Shown here piece after piece: positions 25,544-34,739 of a stretch of 64,000 nt of DNA. The notes under the pieces were generated by a model, which was given only the letters and a program-made list of their open reading frames with translations, had not been told where the DNA came from and did no database searches. Numbering within the stretch: the first letter of the stretch is position 1; each line of letters opens with the position of its first letter. Location of the stretch: positions 62,001 to 126,000 of the forward strand of contig NZ_NFLQ01000006.1 in NCBI RefSeq assembly GCF_002160985.1, given 5' to 3'. Source of the stretch: Lachnoclostridium sp. An118 (GTDB lineage: Bacteria; Bacillota; Clostridia; Lachnospirales; Lachnospiraceae). The position numbers were made by a program, and so were the translations under genes.

Positions 25544-26800
25544 TTACTGCTCCTGTTCCTTACTGCCTACGACCTTCTCCTCTCCTGTGACAAGGTTGAT
25601 CATCAGGATCTGTCTGTCTGCCTGGATATATATCAGGCTTCCGGCATAGTAGTCTTTTCCGTATCTTTTATAGTCATCCAGCGTCTTGCCGGGCTCACGG
25701 CAAAGAAGCTCCGCATTCTTGAATTTGTCCCGGAATTCCTTTGCCAGCTCAATGGCAGATTTCTCCATCCCCCTGTCATAGAGGATGAGTGTGTTCTTTC
25801 TGGAGTAGGTGATGCGCACATGCTGTCTCGTGAGCGCTTTCATCAGCTCATCAATGACAAGGGCAAATCCGATGGACGGGGACTCCTTTCCAAATTTTTC
25901 CAGAAGGTGGTCGTACCGTCCGCCCTTCACGATGGCATCCCCTGTCCCGAAGGTATAGCCCCGGAAGATGATGCCCGTGTAGTAACCGTAGGTGCCGCTC
26001 ATGCTCAGGTCAAAGCTGATGTATTTTTCTGCCCCGTATATCGTCAGTATATCGTAAATCTGCTCCAGCCGCCGCAGAGCCATGATGGCCTTGGAGTTGG
26101 GAGCGATGTTCCGGGCCTGGGCCAGGACCTCCACGCCACCGAACAGGTCACCCAGCCCGGAGAGCGCCTCTTTTGCGCTCCTTCTCACCTGGATGCTGTC
26201 CAGATATTCCTCCACGCCAAAATAATTCCTGTTATTAATGAGCTCCCGCACCCGCATCTCTGACTCCGGGTCAAGGGAGGCATCCTCAATGAGGCTCTGG
26301 AAGAAATCTACGTTCCCCACGCTGACCTGGAATTCTCGCAGACCGATGGAGGACAGGCAGTCCACGACCATGGCCAGCATCTCGGCGTCAGCCTCCACCG
26401 TGTCCACGCCGATCAGCTCCGCCCCCATCTGGGTGTTCTCCCGCATCCGCCCCTGATAGCTGGAGTGGTTGACAAAGGTGTTCCCTGTGTAGCAGAGGCG
26501 GATGGGCAGGTCCTCGTCCCCGAAGAGGGTGGCCGCCGCGCGGGCGACCGACGGGGTGATATCCGGCCTGAGCACAAGGGTGTTGCCCTCCTTGTCAAAG
26601 AACTTGTAGAGCTCCCTCGAGGGGGTTGTGCCAATCTCTTTGCGGAAGACATCAAAATACTCGAAAGTAGGTGTCTGGATGTCGTGATAGCCGTAGAGCT
26701 GCAGTACCTTGTGCAGCCTGCTCTCCAGGGAAAGCTTCTTGCCGCACTCCACGTTGTATATATCACGGACTCCCTCCGGTGTATGTAGCAGCTGTTTCAT
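25544..26800 (-). CDS. hisZ: ATP phosphoribosyltransferase regulatory subunit
   Basis: HisRS-like paralogue of 418 residues that activates short HisG and carries feedback inhibition by histidine. Start [13 protein letters not shown], then [17 protein letters not shown] and [20 protein letters not shown] are histidyl-tRNA-synthetase-type motifs. There is no C-terminal anticodon domain of the usual type, which fits HisZ, not HisS. It heads the his operon; AGGAGG lies before the ATG. Confidence 0.95.
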   Translation of the reverse strand: MKQLLHTPEGVRDIYNVECGKKLSLESRLHKVLQLYGYHDIQTPTFEYFDVFRKEIGTTPSRELYKFFDKEGNTLVLRPDITPSVARAAATLFGDEDLPIRLCYTGNTFVNHSSYQGRMRENTQMGAELIGVDTVEADAEMLAMVVDCLSSIGLREFQVSVGNVDFFQSLIEDASLDPESEMRVRELINNRNYFGVEEYLDSIQVRRSAKEALSGLGDLFGGVEVLAQARNIAPNSKAIMALRRLEQIYDILTIYGAEKYISFDLSMSGTYGYYTGIIFRGYTFGTGDAIVKGGRYDHLLEKFGKESPSIGFALVIDELMKALTRQHVRITYSRKNTLILYDRGMEKSAIELAKEFRDKFKNAELLCREPGKTLDDYKRYGKDYYAGSLIYIQADRQILMINLVTGEEKVVGSKEQEQ

Positions 26801-26850
26801 GAAAATCCTCCTTGCACTTTACTGTGCTAAAACACTAAAACTCTTTTGAA

Positions 26851-26879
26851 ATTATACGCACTTTTTTATGTATTGTCAA
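26851..26879 (-). promoter_or_regulatory. Promoter of the his operon
   Basis: Exact consensus on the minus strand: TTGACA (26874-26879), 17-base spacer, TATAAT (26851-26856). The -35 box lies within the last codons of recU. The leader to hisZ is only about 45 bases, with no room for a T-box or attenuator. Confidence 0.88.
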
Positions 26880-27414
26880 GTTGGTCCCTCAGGGAGAGGT
26901 CCAGGTTCATAAGGTCAAGATAGGGCAGGTAGACGTTCGCCTTCATATCCAGAAAAAAGCGTGGGTCCAGCTCGTCGGTGCGGAAGCTCTTGCGCCCTCC
27001 CTCCCGGGACCGGTTCCAGAACTTCAACAGCTCCTCAAACCGCATGTAGTAGGCCCTGCTCTCACTGCTGAAATAGATGAGGAGAAAGGATACGCCTCCC
27101 TGACGCTCGAAGCTCTCCATGAACACGGCCTGGTGCTCATGGATATTCTGGATGGGGAAGGTGGCCTCCGCGCACTCCTTCGCGTCAAAGCACACCGGGA
27201 TTCCCTGCACGACGCCGATGTAGTCCACTGTACTGCGCTGTTCAAAGTAGGCCAGTGTGATCTGGCGGTGCTCCTTGTCCATCCGCACCGGAGTGATGGG
27301 GGTGGGTATCTTCTGGATCAGGGCGATATTTTTTTCCGCATACCGCTCGTTGGTCCTGTTGATGATATCCTCCAGCTCTGAGCCCCTCAGCCCTCTTGTG
27401 TTCCATGTCGCCAT
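26866..27414 (-). CDS. recU: Holliday junction resolvase RecU
   Basis: Endonuclease of 182 residues that cuts Holliday junctions and acts in recombination and chromosome segregation in Firmicutes. Motifs: RGSELEDIINRTNERY at the N-terminus, AYFEQRSTVDYIGVVQG and VCFDAKECAEATFP with the catalytic acidic residues and lysine, and NIHEHQ. Two bases separate it from the pseudouridine synthase gene's far end. The his promoter overlaps its 3' end. Confidence 0.93.
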   Translation of the reverse strand: MATWNTRGLRGSELEDIINRTNERYAEKNIALIQKIPTPITPVRMDKEHRQITLAYFEQRSTVDYIGVVQGIPVCFDAKECAEATFPIQNIHEHQAVFMESFERQGGVSFLLIYFSSESRAYYMRFEELLKFWNRSREGGRKSFRTDELDPRFFLDMKANVYLPYLDLMNLDLSLRDQLDNT

Positions 27415-27416
27415 TG

Positions 27417-28421
27417 CTATCCTTCCTCCTTCAGTATCCTGGAAAAGGGTTCCGGGAGAGGCGCCTCAAAGGCTTTCCCGGACAGATGGGAAAGGGGACC
27501 CGTCAGCTCCGGAAAGACCATGCGGCGGGCGTGGAGGAGCTGGCTTTTCAGGCCGTAGGCCTTTTTGAAGCGGTCATTGACTCTCCTGTCCCCGTACTTG
27601 TAATCCCCGATGATTGGATGGCCGGTCCCTGCCAGGTGGGCCCGGATCTGGTGGGTGCGGCCGGTCACCAGGTGTACCTCCAGGAGGGTGGCCTCCCTGC
27701 AGAGTGATACCGGCCGGTACTCTGTCTCGATGAACAGGTCTTCCGGACCGCTTTTTTCTCTGTAAACAGCGACTTTGTTCGTCCGGCTGTCCTTTCGCAG
27801 CCACCCCCGTATCCTCAGGGACTCCTCCACGTGCCCGCTTACCAGGCACAGATAATACTTTTTCAGGCTCCGGTCCTTAAAGAGGCGGCTCAGCTCCTGG
27901 AGCCCTGCAAGGCTCTTCCCGGCAGCGATGAGACCGCTCGTGTTCCTGTCCAGCCGGTTGCAGACAGAAGGCCGGAAAGTGCGCAGCTCCTCCTCGGAGA
28001 GCTGCCCTGTCTCCAGCAGGTACCGGATGACATACTCGGTCATGGACAGCTCCCTGCTGTCCGCCCTCTGGGACAGGATGCCGGCAGGTTTGTTTATAAG
28101 AAGGATGTGGTCATCCTCATAGACGATATTTCTGTCGGACAGCCGAAAGCCGTCCTCTTTTCCGGATGCGGCGGCCGTCAGCTCACGGGCGGGCGACGGC
28201 CCGTCCGAGAAGCTGTCGATGGTCTCATCCGAGAGAAAGAGGCGCACCACATCCCCCCGGGACAGCTTCTCATTTCCCAAGGCTTTTTTGCCGTTGAGGA
28301 CGATGTTCTTTTTCCGCATCATCTTGTAGAAAAAGCTCCTGGGAGCTTTTTTCATGTATTTGGCAAGAAATTTATCGAGGCGCTGCCCTGCCTCGTTCTC
28401 TTCTATCTTTATTTCCCTCAT
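27417..28421 (-). CDS. RluA-family pseudouridine synthase
   Basis: RNA-modifying enzyme of 334 residues. An N-terminal S4 RNA-binding domain (about 10-70, GQRLDKFLAKYMKKAP) precedes the RluA catalytic domain with the active-site Asp in CNRLDRNTSGLIAAGKS and the LVTGRTHQIRAHLAGTGHPI signature. It probably modifies uridines in 23S rRNA (RluC or RluD type); the exact site cannot be told. Confidence 0.92.
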   Translation of the reverse strand: MREIKIEENEAGQRLDKFLAKYMKKAPRSFFYKMMRKKNIVLNGKKALGNEKLSRGDVVRLFLSDETIDSFSDGPSPARELTAAASGKEDGFRLSDRNIVYEDDHILLINKPAGILSQRADSRELSMTEYVIRYLLETGQLSEEELRTFRPSVCNRLDRNTSGLIAAGKSLAGLQELSRLFKDRSLKKYYLCLVSGHVEESLRIRGWLRKDSRTNKVAVYREKSGPEDLFIETEYRPVSLCREATLLEVHLVTGRTHQIRAHLAGTGHPIIGDYKYGDRRVNDRFKKAYGLKSQLLHARRMVFPELTGPLSHLSGKAFEAPLPEPFSRILKEEG

Positions 28422-28433
28422 ACGTTCCTTTCC

Positions 28434-29009
28434 CTACATGGAAATATTGAGAAGGATCTGGCGGATCTGCTTCTCTCTTCTGCTGCCTTCGCTCTGCTCC
28501 ACCTGGGCAATGCTGTTCAGCCCCTCAGCCCTTGTCAGGAAGGGCTTGTAATCAGGGAATATCTTCACCGTGATCTTAGACAGGCGGTTCTCCTCCAGGA
28601 TGTTCTTTATGTGCCGGGCTGCCTCCTCTGGCACAGTCTTCCTGCTGGGGGCATAGCCGCATACAGTATTCCCGGAGATGACCACTGCCTCCACAGGCAT
28701 GATCTTCTCCCGGCTGGTGATGACCAGGTCGAAGGCAGTGGTGAGGAGGGGAGCCTTTTCCCGGATTTCGGAAGCCTTGTCCTGGTCCGCAGTCCTGTAG
28801 GGGAGAAGGGTGATAAGCCCCACCAGCACCTTGCAGGCGGGCAGACAGCCAACAATGGCCACCACGGTGAGAAGGTTCAGCCTTGTGCCGGTCTGCACAT
28901 AGCCCAGCACAAGGAGGGCGATCACTATGGCGAACTCCAGGAGAGCGAGCAGTAAAAGCCGTATTTTTCTGGCATTCAGATAGCCAGGTGTTCCTTTTTC
29001 TATTTTCAT
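28434..29009 (-). CDS. Membrane protein of unknown function, two spans
   Basis: Protein of 191 residues that I do not recognise. Two transmembrane helices lie near the N-terminus (about 16-38 and 46-70), followed by a soluble domain of about 120 residues with TTAFDLVITSREKIMPVEAVV and a helix HIKNILEENRLSKITVKIF. It lies between the SDR gene and the pseudouridine synthase gene with gaps of 1 and 12 bases, so all three are probably co-transcribed. The N-terminal 15 residues are basic, placing them inside the cell. Confidence 0.7.
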   Translation of the reverse strand: MKIEKGTPGYLNARKIRLLLLALLEFAIVIALLVLGYVQTGTRLNLLTVVAIVGCLPACKVLVGLITLLPYRTADQDKASEIREKAPLLTTAFDLVITSREKIMPVEAVVISGNTVCGYAPSRKTVPEEAARHIKNILEENRLSKITVKIFPDYKPFLTRAEGLNSIAQVEQSEGSRREKQIRQILLNISM

Positions 29010-29010
29010 C

Positions 29011-29793
29011 TTAAGTCAGACTCCTTGTATTCATTTTGTCCATAAACCAGTCGGTCAATCGGTCCGGGGCGAGCTTCGCGGCAGTCCTGACACCCTTCAT
29101 GGCCGCTCCGTAGACCGAGACGCTGCGGCGCCTGCGCACGTCCGCCAGAGCCCTGTGGACTACTTTCCCGGGCTGGGCCATGAGCTTCTGCCTGGCCTTC
29201 CCCGCCGGCTCTCCGGCCGTGCGGAAAAAGTCCGTCTCCACAGGTCCGGGGCAGACGGCGGTGACAAAGATCATCCTGTCTGCCAGCTCCCGGCCAAGGG
29301 CCCTGCTGAAGCTGAGCACGTAGGACTTCGTGGCTCCGTAGACCGCGGACCCGGGCTGGGGTGCGAAAGCGGCCGCAGAGGCCAGGTTAACGATGCGGCT
29401 TCCCCGGTTCATGTAGGGGATGCACAGGCTGGTCAGATGGGTCAGGGCCATGCAGTTCAGCTGGATCATTCCGGTCAGGGTATCCGGGTCCGCCTGTATC
29501 ACAGGGGCGGTGCAGCCTATGCCGGCGGCGTTGACGAGCATCCGGATATCCGGCCTGAGCGCCTCCAGGTCCCGCTGCAGGTGATAGTAAACGTAGTCTC
29601 TTGTGAGGTCGCTGTCATAGATGCGGCAGTAGATGCCGGTCTCCCTTGTCAGCTCCTCCCCCAGGCGCTCCAGCTTGTCGCTGCTGCGCGCGATGAGCCA
29701 TATCTCATCCAGGCTGCGGTAAAACTTCGGTATCTGTCTGGCGAACTCTCTCCCGAGACCGGAGGAGGCGCCTGTCACGATTGCTGTTTTCAT
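29011..29793 (-). CDS. Short-chain dehydrogenase/reductase (SDR family)
   Basis: NAD(P)-dependent oxidoreductase of 260 residues with a Rossmann fold. Cofactor motif TGASSGLG near the start, VNAAG in strand 4, catalytic Ser in LASAAAF and the YxxxK pair in YGATKSYV, then CPGPVETDFF. All catalytic residues are present. The C-terminus (GVRTAAKLAPDRLTDW) resembles SDRs acting on fatty or ketone substrates, but the substrate is unknown. Confidence 0.9.
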   Translation of the reverse strand: MKTAIVTGASSGLGREFARQIPKFYRSLDEIWLIARSSDKLERLGEELTRETGIYCRIYDSDLTRDYVYYHLQRDLEALRPDIRMLVNAAGIGCTAPVIQADPDTLTGMIQLNCMALTHLTSLCIPYMNRGSRIVNLASAAAFAPQPGSAVYGATKSYVLSFSRALGRELADRMIFVTAVCPGPVETDFFRTAGEPAGKARQKLMAQPGKVVHRALADVRRRRSVSVYGAAMKGVRTAAKLAPDRLTDWFMDKMNTRSLT

Positions 29794-29858
29794 ATAAATC
29801 CCTTCTTTATCAATTATCTATACTGTTTTCTTGTCTCAAAGTGTCCTGTTTTATGATG

Positions 29859-31784
29859 TCAGGCCTTCTTTCTATGTATATTGCGGATGGTCTTTTTCTT
29901 TCCCCTTTTTCCGGCTCTTCTCTCCCCCTGGCCGGCCGGGGCGGACTGCTTCCTGCTTCTGCCCGCGCTCTCATCCTTTTCCTTTGGCTTCCCTGGCCGG
30001 ATCAGGCATTTCCTGTCAAATCCCACCAGGTCCATTCTTCCCTCCCGCTTCAGCGCTTCCAGGACCAGGTCGTAGTTCCGCGGGTCCCTGAACTGGATGA
30101 GGGCCCTCTGCATGGCCTTCTCATGAGGATTTTTCGGCACATAGACCTTTCCCATGTCCCTCGGGTCCACGCCTGTGTAGTACATGCAGCTGGAGATGGT
30201 GGAGGGGGTGGGATAAAAATCCTGGACCTGCTCCGGCATGATTCCCAGGTCCCGCAGGTACTCTGCCAGGGCGATGGCCTCCTTCAGGGTGGAGCCCGGG
30301 TGGGAGGACATCAGGTAGGGGACAAGGTACTGCTTTTTCCCTATCTGCCGGTTGATGATCTCGTATTTCTTCACAAAGGCCTGGTACACGCTGTTTTCGG
30401 GCTTTCCCATCCTCCGGAGTACCGGGTCGGCGATGTGCTCCGGCGCTACCTTGAGCTGGCCGCTGACGTGGTACTGGCACAGCTCCCGCAGGAAGGTGTC
30501 GTCCCTGTCCGCCATCACATAGTCAAAGCGGATGCCGGAGCGGATGAACACCTTCTTCACCCCGGGCACCTCTCTGAGTTTCCGTAATAATCTTACGTAA
30601 TCCTTGTGGCTCACCTCCAGGTTCTTGCATGGCTCTGGAAAGAGACACTGCTTTTTGCTGCACACACCCTTTGTGAGTTGCTTTTTGCAGGAGGGCTGCC
30701 GGAAATTGGCCGTGGGGCCTCCCACGTCGTGGATATACCCCTTGAAATCCGGGTCCTCTGTCATCTGCCGGGCCTCCCCCAGGAGGGACTCATGGCTCCT
30801 TGTCTGGAGGATGCGGCCCTGGTGAAAAGTCAGGGCGCAGAAGCTGCAGCCTCCGAAGCATCCCCTGTTGCTCACAAGGGAGAACTTCACCTCCTGGATG
30901 GCCGGGATGCCGCCTGCCTCGTCGTAGGAAGGGTGCCAGGTGCGCATGTAGGGATAGCTGTACACCTGGTCCATCTCCTCCTGGCTCAGAGGCTTTGCGG
31001 GCGGGTTCTGGACCACAAAGCAGTGGTCCGAGTAGGGCTCCACCAGCCTCCTGCCGGAAAAGGGGTCCGTGTTGCAGTACTGGATGTAGAAGCTCCTGGC
31101 GTAGTTCAGCCTGTCCTCCTTCAGCTCCTCGTAGGAGGGAAGGATTACCGGGTCGTATACGCTGGAAAGGTCCCGCACCTTGCAGACGGTCCCGTCAATA
31201 TAGGTGATATCCCGGATGGAAAGTCCCGCGTCCAGGGCCTCCGCCACAGCGGCGATGGACCGTTCTCCCATCCCGTAGGAGATAAGGTCTGCCCCGGAGT
31301 CCAGCAGGATGGACCGCTTCAGCGTGTCAGACCAGTAGTCGTAGTGGGCCAGCCTGCGCAGGCTGGCCTCGATGCCGCCCACGATGACAGGGGTGTGCTT
31401 GTACACCTGGCGGATCAGGTTGCAGTACACCACCACGGCGTAGTCGGGCCGTTTCCCCATGACACCGCCGGGGGAAAAGGCATCCGTGCGGCGTCTCTTT
31501 TTTGCCACTGTGTAATGGTTGACCATGGAGTCCATGTTCCCCGCTGATACGAGAAAGGCAAGCCTTGGCTCCCCGAACTCCATGATGCTCTCCCGCCTCC
31601 GCCAGTCCGGCTGGGGCAGGATACACACTTTATATCCAAGGGACTCCAAAAGTCTGGTGATGATGGCATGGCCAAAGGAGGGGTGGTCCACGTAGGCGTC
31701 GCCGGACACATAGACGAAATCCGGCTGGCTCCAGCCTCTGTCCTCCATCTCTTTTCTGGAAATCGGTAAAAATCCCTGTTTCAT
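29859..31784 (-). CDS. ygiQ: YgiQ-family radical SAM protein
   Basis: Radical SAM protein of 641 residues. An N-terminal region (FVYVSGDAYVDHPSFG, GGIEASLRRLAHYDYW) is followed by the cluster motif NRGCFGGCSFCALTFHQGR and a GMGE/TPSTIS core. The C-terminal 35 residues are a very basic, low-complexity tail. YgiQ proteins are widespread and their reaction is not established. It overlaps the rsuA-type gene by four bases (ATGA). Confidence 0.93.
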   Translation of the reverse strand: MKQGFLPISRKEMEDRGWSQPDFVYVSGDAYVDHPSFGHAIITRLLESLGYKVCILPQPDWRRRESIMEFGEPRLAFLVSAGNMDSMVNHYTVAKKRRRTDAFSPGGVMGKRPDYAVVVYCNLIRQVYKHTPVIVGGIEASLRRLAHYDYWSDTLKRSILLDSGADLISYGMGERSIAAVAEALDAGLSIRDITYIDGTVCKVRDLSSVYDPVILPSYEELKEDRLNYARSFYIQYCNTDPFSGRRLVEPYSDHCFVVQNPPAKPLSQEEMDQVYSYPYMRTWHPSYDEAGGIPAIQEVKFSLVSNRGCFGGCSFCALTFHQGRILQTRSHESLLGEARQMTEDPDFKGYIHDVGGPTANFRQPSCKKQLTKGVCSKKQCLFPEPCKNLEVSHKDYVRLLRKLREVPGVKKVFIRSGIRFDYVMADRDDTFLRELCQYHVSGQLKVAPEHIADPVLRRMGKPENSVYQAFVKKYEIINRQIGKKQYLVPYLMSSHPGSTLKEAIALAEYLRDLGIMPEQVQDFYPTPSTISSCMYYTGVDPRDMGKVYVPKNPHEKAMQRALIQFRDPRNYDLVLEALKREGRMDLVGFDRKCLIRPGKPKEKDESAGRSRKQSAPAGQGERRAGKRGKKKTIRNIHRKKA

Positions 31785-32512
31785 TCTTCTTTCAACCTCT
31801 TGATCTCTTCCTCGGCAAGGGGGCGGTATTCTCCCGGGGCCAGGCTCTCATCCAGCCGCAGGGGCCCCATGGACTCCCGCTTCAGGTAGAGCACCTCCAT
31901 GTCCTGGGCCTGGAACATCCTTTTGACCTGATGGAATTTCCCCTCCCGGATGGTGAGGCGGACCCGGGACAGGTCCTGTCCCGCCTCCAGGATCTCCAGA
32001 TCGGCAGGCATGGTGACAAGAGGCTCTTCCGCTGTCCCGATGTTCACTCCCTCCAGGAATGCCCTCTTTGTCACCTCTGTCGCGCAGCCCTTCACCTCCA
32101 CGTAGTAGGTTTTGTCCACGTGGCGTCTGGGTGACAGAAGGCGGTGGGACAGCTCTCCGTCGTTGGTGATGAGGAGAAGCCCCTCCGTGTCCTTGTCAAG
32201 GCGCCCCACAGGAAAAAGGTCCTTCCTCTTCCTGTCCGCGATCAGGTCCAGGACAGTCCGGTCCCTTCTGTCCTCCGTGGCGGACACGACGCCCGCCGGC
32301 TTGTTGAGCATAAAATACTCCGTCTTCTCATAGGAGACCTCCCTTCCCTCCAGGCAGACCAGGTCTCCCTCACACACCTTGCGTTCCGGGGAACGGACGG
32401 TCTCCCCGTTGACAGTGACAGACCCTCTGCGAATCTGTTTTTTTACCTCCTGGCGGGTGCCCTCGCCCATGTCAGCCAGGTATTTATCTAATCTCATCAT
32501 AGGTCTCATCAT
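31781..32512 (-). CDS. RsuA-family pseudouridine synthase
   Basis: Enzyme of 243 residues with an S4 domain (MRLDKYLADMGEGTRQEVKK) and the catalytic Asp in PVGRLDKDTEGLLLITNDG. It probably modifies one uridine of 16S rRNA (RsuA type) or 23S rRNA (RluB type). Several ATGs occur close together; I use the one at 32512 that overlaps the rsmF stop (ATATGATG), but translation may begin at 32497 (MRLDKYL). Confidence 0.92.
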   Translation of the reverse strand: MMRPMMRLDKYLADMGEGTRQEVKKQIRRGSVTVNGETVRSPERKVCEGDLVCLEGREVSYEKTEYFMLNKPAGVVSATEDRRDRTVLDLIADRKRKDLFPVGRLDKDTEGLLLITNDGELSHRLLSPRRHVDKTYYVEVKGCATEVTKRAFLEGVNIGTAEEPLVTMPADLEILEAGQDLSRVRLTIREGKFHQVKRMFQAQDMEVLYLKRESMGPLRLDESLAPGEYRPLAEEEIKRLKEE

Positions 32513-33903
32513 ATGGACTGCCATCTCCAGCCCGGCAGATATTTGTTCTTGAGTGTCCCGCCGGACAGCTTACCCCAGCCCAGCGGATACCCATCCACAC
32601 AGAAGAGCTGCCAGCCCTTCCGCGTTGTGGGGACCTGGTCCTCCACATCCAGAGTCTCCCCCTTCAGGTAGCGGATGACCCGCTCGTCGCTGCAGGGAAG
32701 ACTGATGACCTGGTCAAAGTCCTCCGGGCAGAGTGCCATGGCCAGTGCCTGGCTCGGCTCAAAGCGGTTTTTCTTGAGTTCTCCCAAAAGAAGGCCTGTC
32801 CGAAGGAAACGCATTCCCCGGACAGCAGGAAGTCCTTCGGGCATATAATAAACCCTTTCGCCGTGAATATCCAGTCTGTCCGGACTTAAATCTATCTTAA
32901 GTTTCTCTAAAAACTTTTCCAGCTCCTCAGGCAGCTTTCTGCTCCTGCGCCTTGGCGGCTCCTTCTCTCCCCTGCCTTTTTCCGGGGCCTTCTCCCCCTT
33001 CTGAAGGAGAGCCAGGAAGTGCCCCTCCCCGTGCATCCTGTGGGGAAAAATGCGGACCGTGTCAGCCAGGGAGGGATCCGACCCTCCTGCAAACTCCGGT
33101 CTGCCCGGGGCGAAGCCCTGGTAGGGCTCCATGGGGCAGATGTGGAATTCCGGCCGCTCCCGCAGGAGATGGGCGATGACCTCCTCGTTCTCCGACGGGT
33201 CAAAGGTGCAGGTGGAGTAGAGCATCATGCCTCCATCCCGCAGCATAGAGGCTGCCTGCAGGATGATATTCTTCTGCAGCTTTGAGAAAAAGTCCGGCCC
33301 GTGTTCCTCCCACGCCTTCACCATCTTTCTGTCCTTGCGGAACATCCCCTCCCCTGAACAGGGGGCGTCGATGAGGATCTTATCGAAGAAGCCCGGGAAA
33401 AATCCTGCCAGGCGTCCCGGCTCCTCGCTGGACACCAGGACGTTTCCTATGCCGAAGAGCTCGATGTTCTTTAAGAGCCCCTTTGCCCGGGAGCTGCTGA
33501 TGTCGTTGGCCGCCAAAAGCCCTCTGCCCTGCAGCTTTGCCCCCAGCTCGGTGGCCTTTCCACCGGGAGCCGCGCACAGGTCCAGCACCCTGTCACCAGG
33601 CTCCACCGGAAGCCGGCTTGCGGGAGTCATGGCGCTTGGCTCCTGCAGGTAGTAAAGGCCGGCAAAATAGTAGGGATGCCGGGCCGGGGACACCTCCTCC
33701 CCGTTGTAGTAAAAGCCGTTTTCTATCCAGGGCACCTGCCGGATCTCAAAGGGGCAGATACGCCGGAAGTCCTCCATGGATATTTTCCTTGTGTTGACCC
33801 GGAGCCCATAATACCGGGGCTCTTCGTAGCAGGCTATATAGGATGGGAATTCATCGCCAAGAAGGCGCTGCATCTTCTCTTCAAACTCTGATGGGAGCTT
33901 CAT
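32509..33903 (-). CDS. RsmF/NSUN-type rRNA (cytosine-C5) methyltransferase
   Basis: Methyltransferase of 464 residues. The SAM motif is LDLCAAPGGKATELGA, motif IV DAPCSGEGMF, and motif VI YSTCTFDPSENE; the two cysteines are the catalytic pair of m5C RNA methyltransferases. A C-terminal RsmF-type PUA-like domain follows a basic linker near residue 305. The start at 33903 has CGGAGG upstream; an earlier ATG at 33966 lies in the intergenic region and adds residues with no homology. Confidence 0.92.
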   Translation of the reverse strand: MKLPSEFEEKMQRLLGDEFPSYIACYEEPRYYGLRVNTRKISMEDFRRICPFEIRQVPWIENGFYYNGEEVSPARHPYYFAGLYYLQEPSAMTPASRLPVEPGDRVLDLCAAPGGKATELGAKLQGRGLLAANDISSSRAKGLLKNIELFGIGNVLVSSEEPGRLAGFFPGFFDKILIDAPCSGEGMFRKDRKMVKAWEEHGPDFFSKLQKNIILQAASMLRDGGMMLYSTCTFDPSENEEVIAHLLRERPEFHICPMEPYQGFAPGRPEFAGGSDPSLADTVRIFPHRMHGEGHFLALLQKGEKAPEKGRGEKEPPRRRSRKLPEELEKFLEKLKIDLSPDRLDIHGERVYYMPEGLPAVRGMRFLRTGLLLGELKKNRFEPSQALAMALCPEDFDQVISLPCSDERVIRYLKGETLDVEDQVPTTRKGWQLFCVDGYPLGWGKLSGGTLKNKYLPGWRWQSI

Positions 33904-33969
33904 GTTTTTCCTCCGTTTTATCTCGTAGTCATCTGATAAAGTATAACACAGATGGGCGGAATACACCAG

Positions 33970-34683
33970 CTAAGAATATTGGTATTTCAGCCGCCGGTCT
34001 TCCAGAGAACGCAGCAGATAGTAGGGATTGACGCTGATTTCCTCCCCGGTGCCCCAGGAGTAGATACCCAGGTGGAGGTGCACGTCGAACTCCCCCTTTG
34101 TCCCCTCCGGGCCGTACCCTGAGTCCCCCATAAAGCCCAGCAGCTGGCCCGCCTTCACAGTATCTCCTTCCGCTATGTCCGCGTAGGAGTCCAGGTGGGC
34201 GTAGTAGTAGTAGACGCCCTGGGGCGATGTGATGCCGATCCTCCAGCCGCCCAGCTCCAGCCAGCCAAGGTTGGTGATGGTGCCATCGGATATGCTGACA
34301 ATGGGGTAGAGCCCTCTCTCATTTCTGGCAGCCATGATATCTGTCCCCTCGTGGCGGCTCTTCTCCCTGTAGCTGCGCTCGTACATCCAGGAGTCCACGT
34401 AAGACACAGTGAGGGAGGAGTCCAGGGAGGAGGCGGGCACGGGAAAATAGACGCTGTCCTCCGCCACCTGCCGCAGGAAGGTGCGGCACTCCTCCGAGAG
34501 AAGGTCCTGTTCCCTGCGCATTTCGGGGGAATAGAAGTCCTGCCGGTAGGAGGGGGAAGATACCGTCCTTGCTGTCAGGGTGTTCTGCCGCCCTGCCTCC
34601 AGCAGACAGCGGGCTCCCAGAGTGCTAAAGAACGAAAATAGTAATACAAGAAGGAGCAGTTTTCCGGCTTTTATCTGTCTCAA
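33970..34683 (-). CDS. M23-family metallopeptidase, secreted or membrane-anchored
   Basis: Protein of 237 residues with an N-terminal hydrophobic signal or anchor (about 8-25) and a C-terminal LytM-type peptidase domain. Zinc ligands: His and Asp in SRHEGTDI, and the HLH of FDVHLHLGIY. The loop VYYYYAHLDSYADI is typical. It probably cuts peptidoglycan cross-links outside the membrane. The start codon is TTG at 34683, with AAGGAG seven bases upstream. Confidence 0.9.
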   Translation of the reverse strand: MRQIKAGKLLLLVLLFSFFSTLGARCLLEAGRQNTLTARTVSSPSYRQDFYSPEMRREQDLLSEECRTFLRQVAEDSVYFPVPASSLDSSLTVSYVDSWMYERSYREKSRHEGTDIMAARNERGLYPIVSISDGTITNLGWLELGGWRIGITSPQGVYYYYAHLDSYADIAEGDTVKAGQLLGFMGDSGYGPEGTKGEFDVHLHLGIYSWGTGEEISVNPYYLLRSLEDRRLKYQYS

Positions 34684-34739
34684 TGCAAAACTCCTTTTTG
34701 TATTACTATATGACTGTCTCGATCTATTTTAGTATCTGC

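Noticed and set aside
26801-26865. Possible T-box or attenuator before the his operon
   Set aside because: Only about 45 bases separate the promoter from hisZ, with no His-rich leader peptide and no hairpin.
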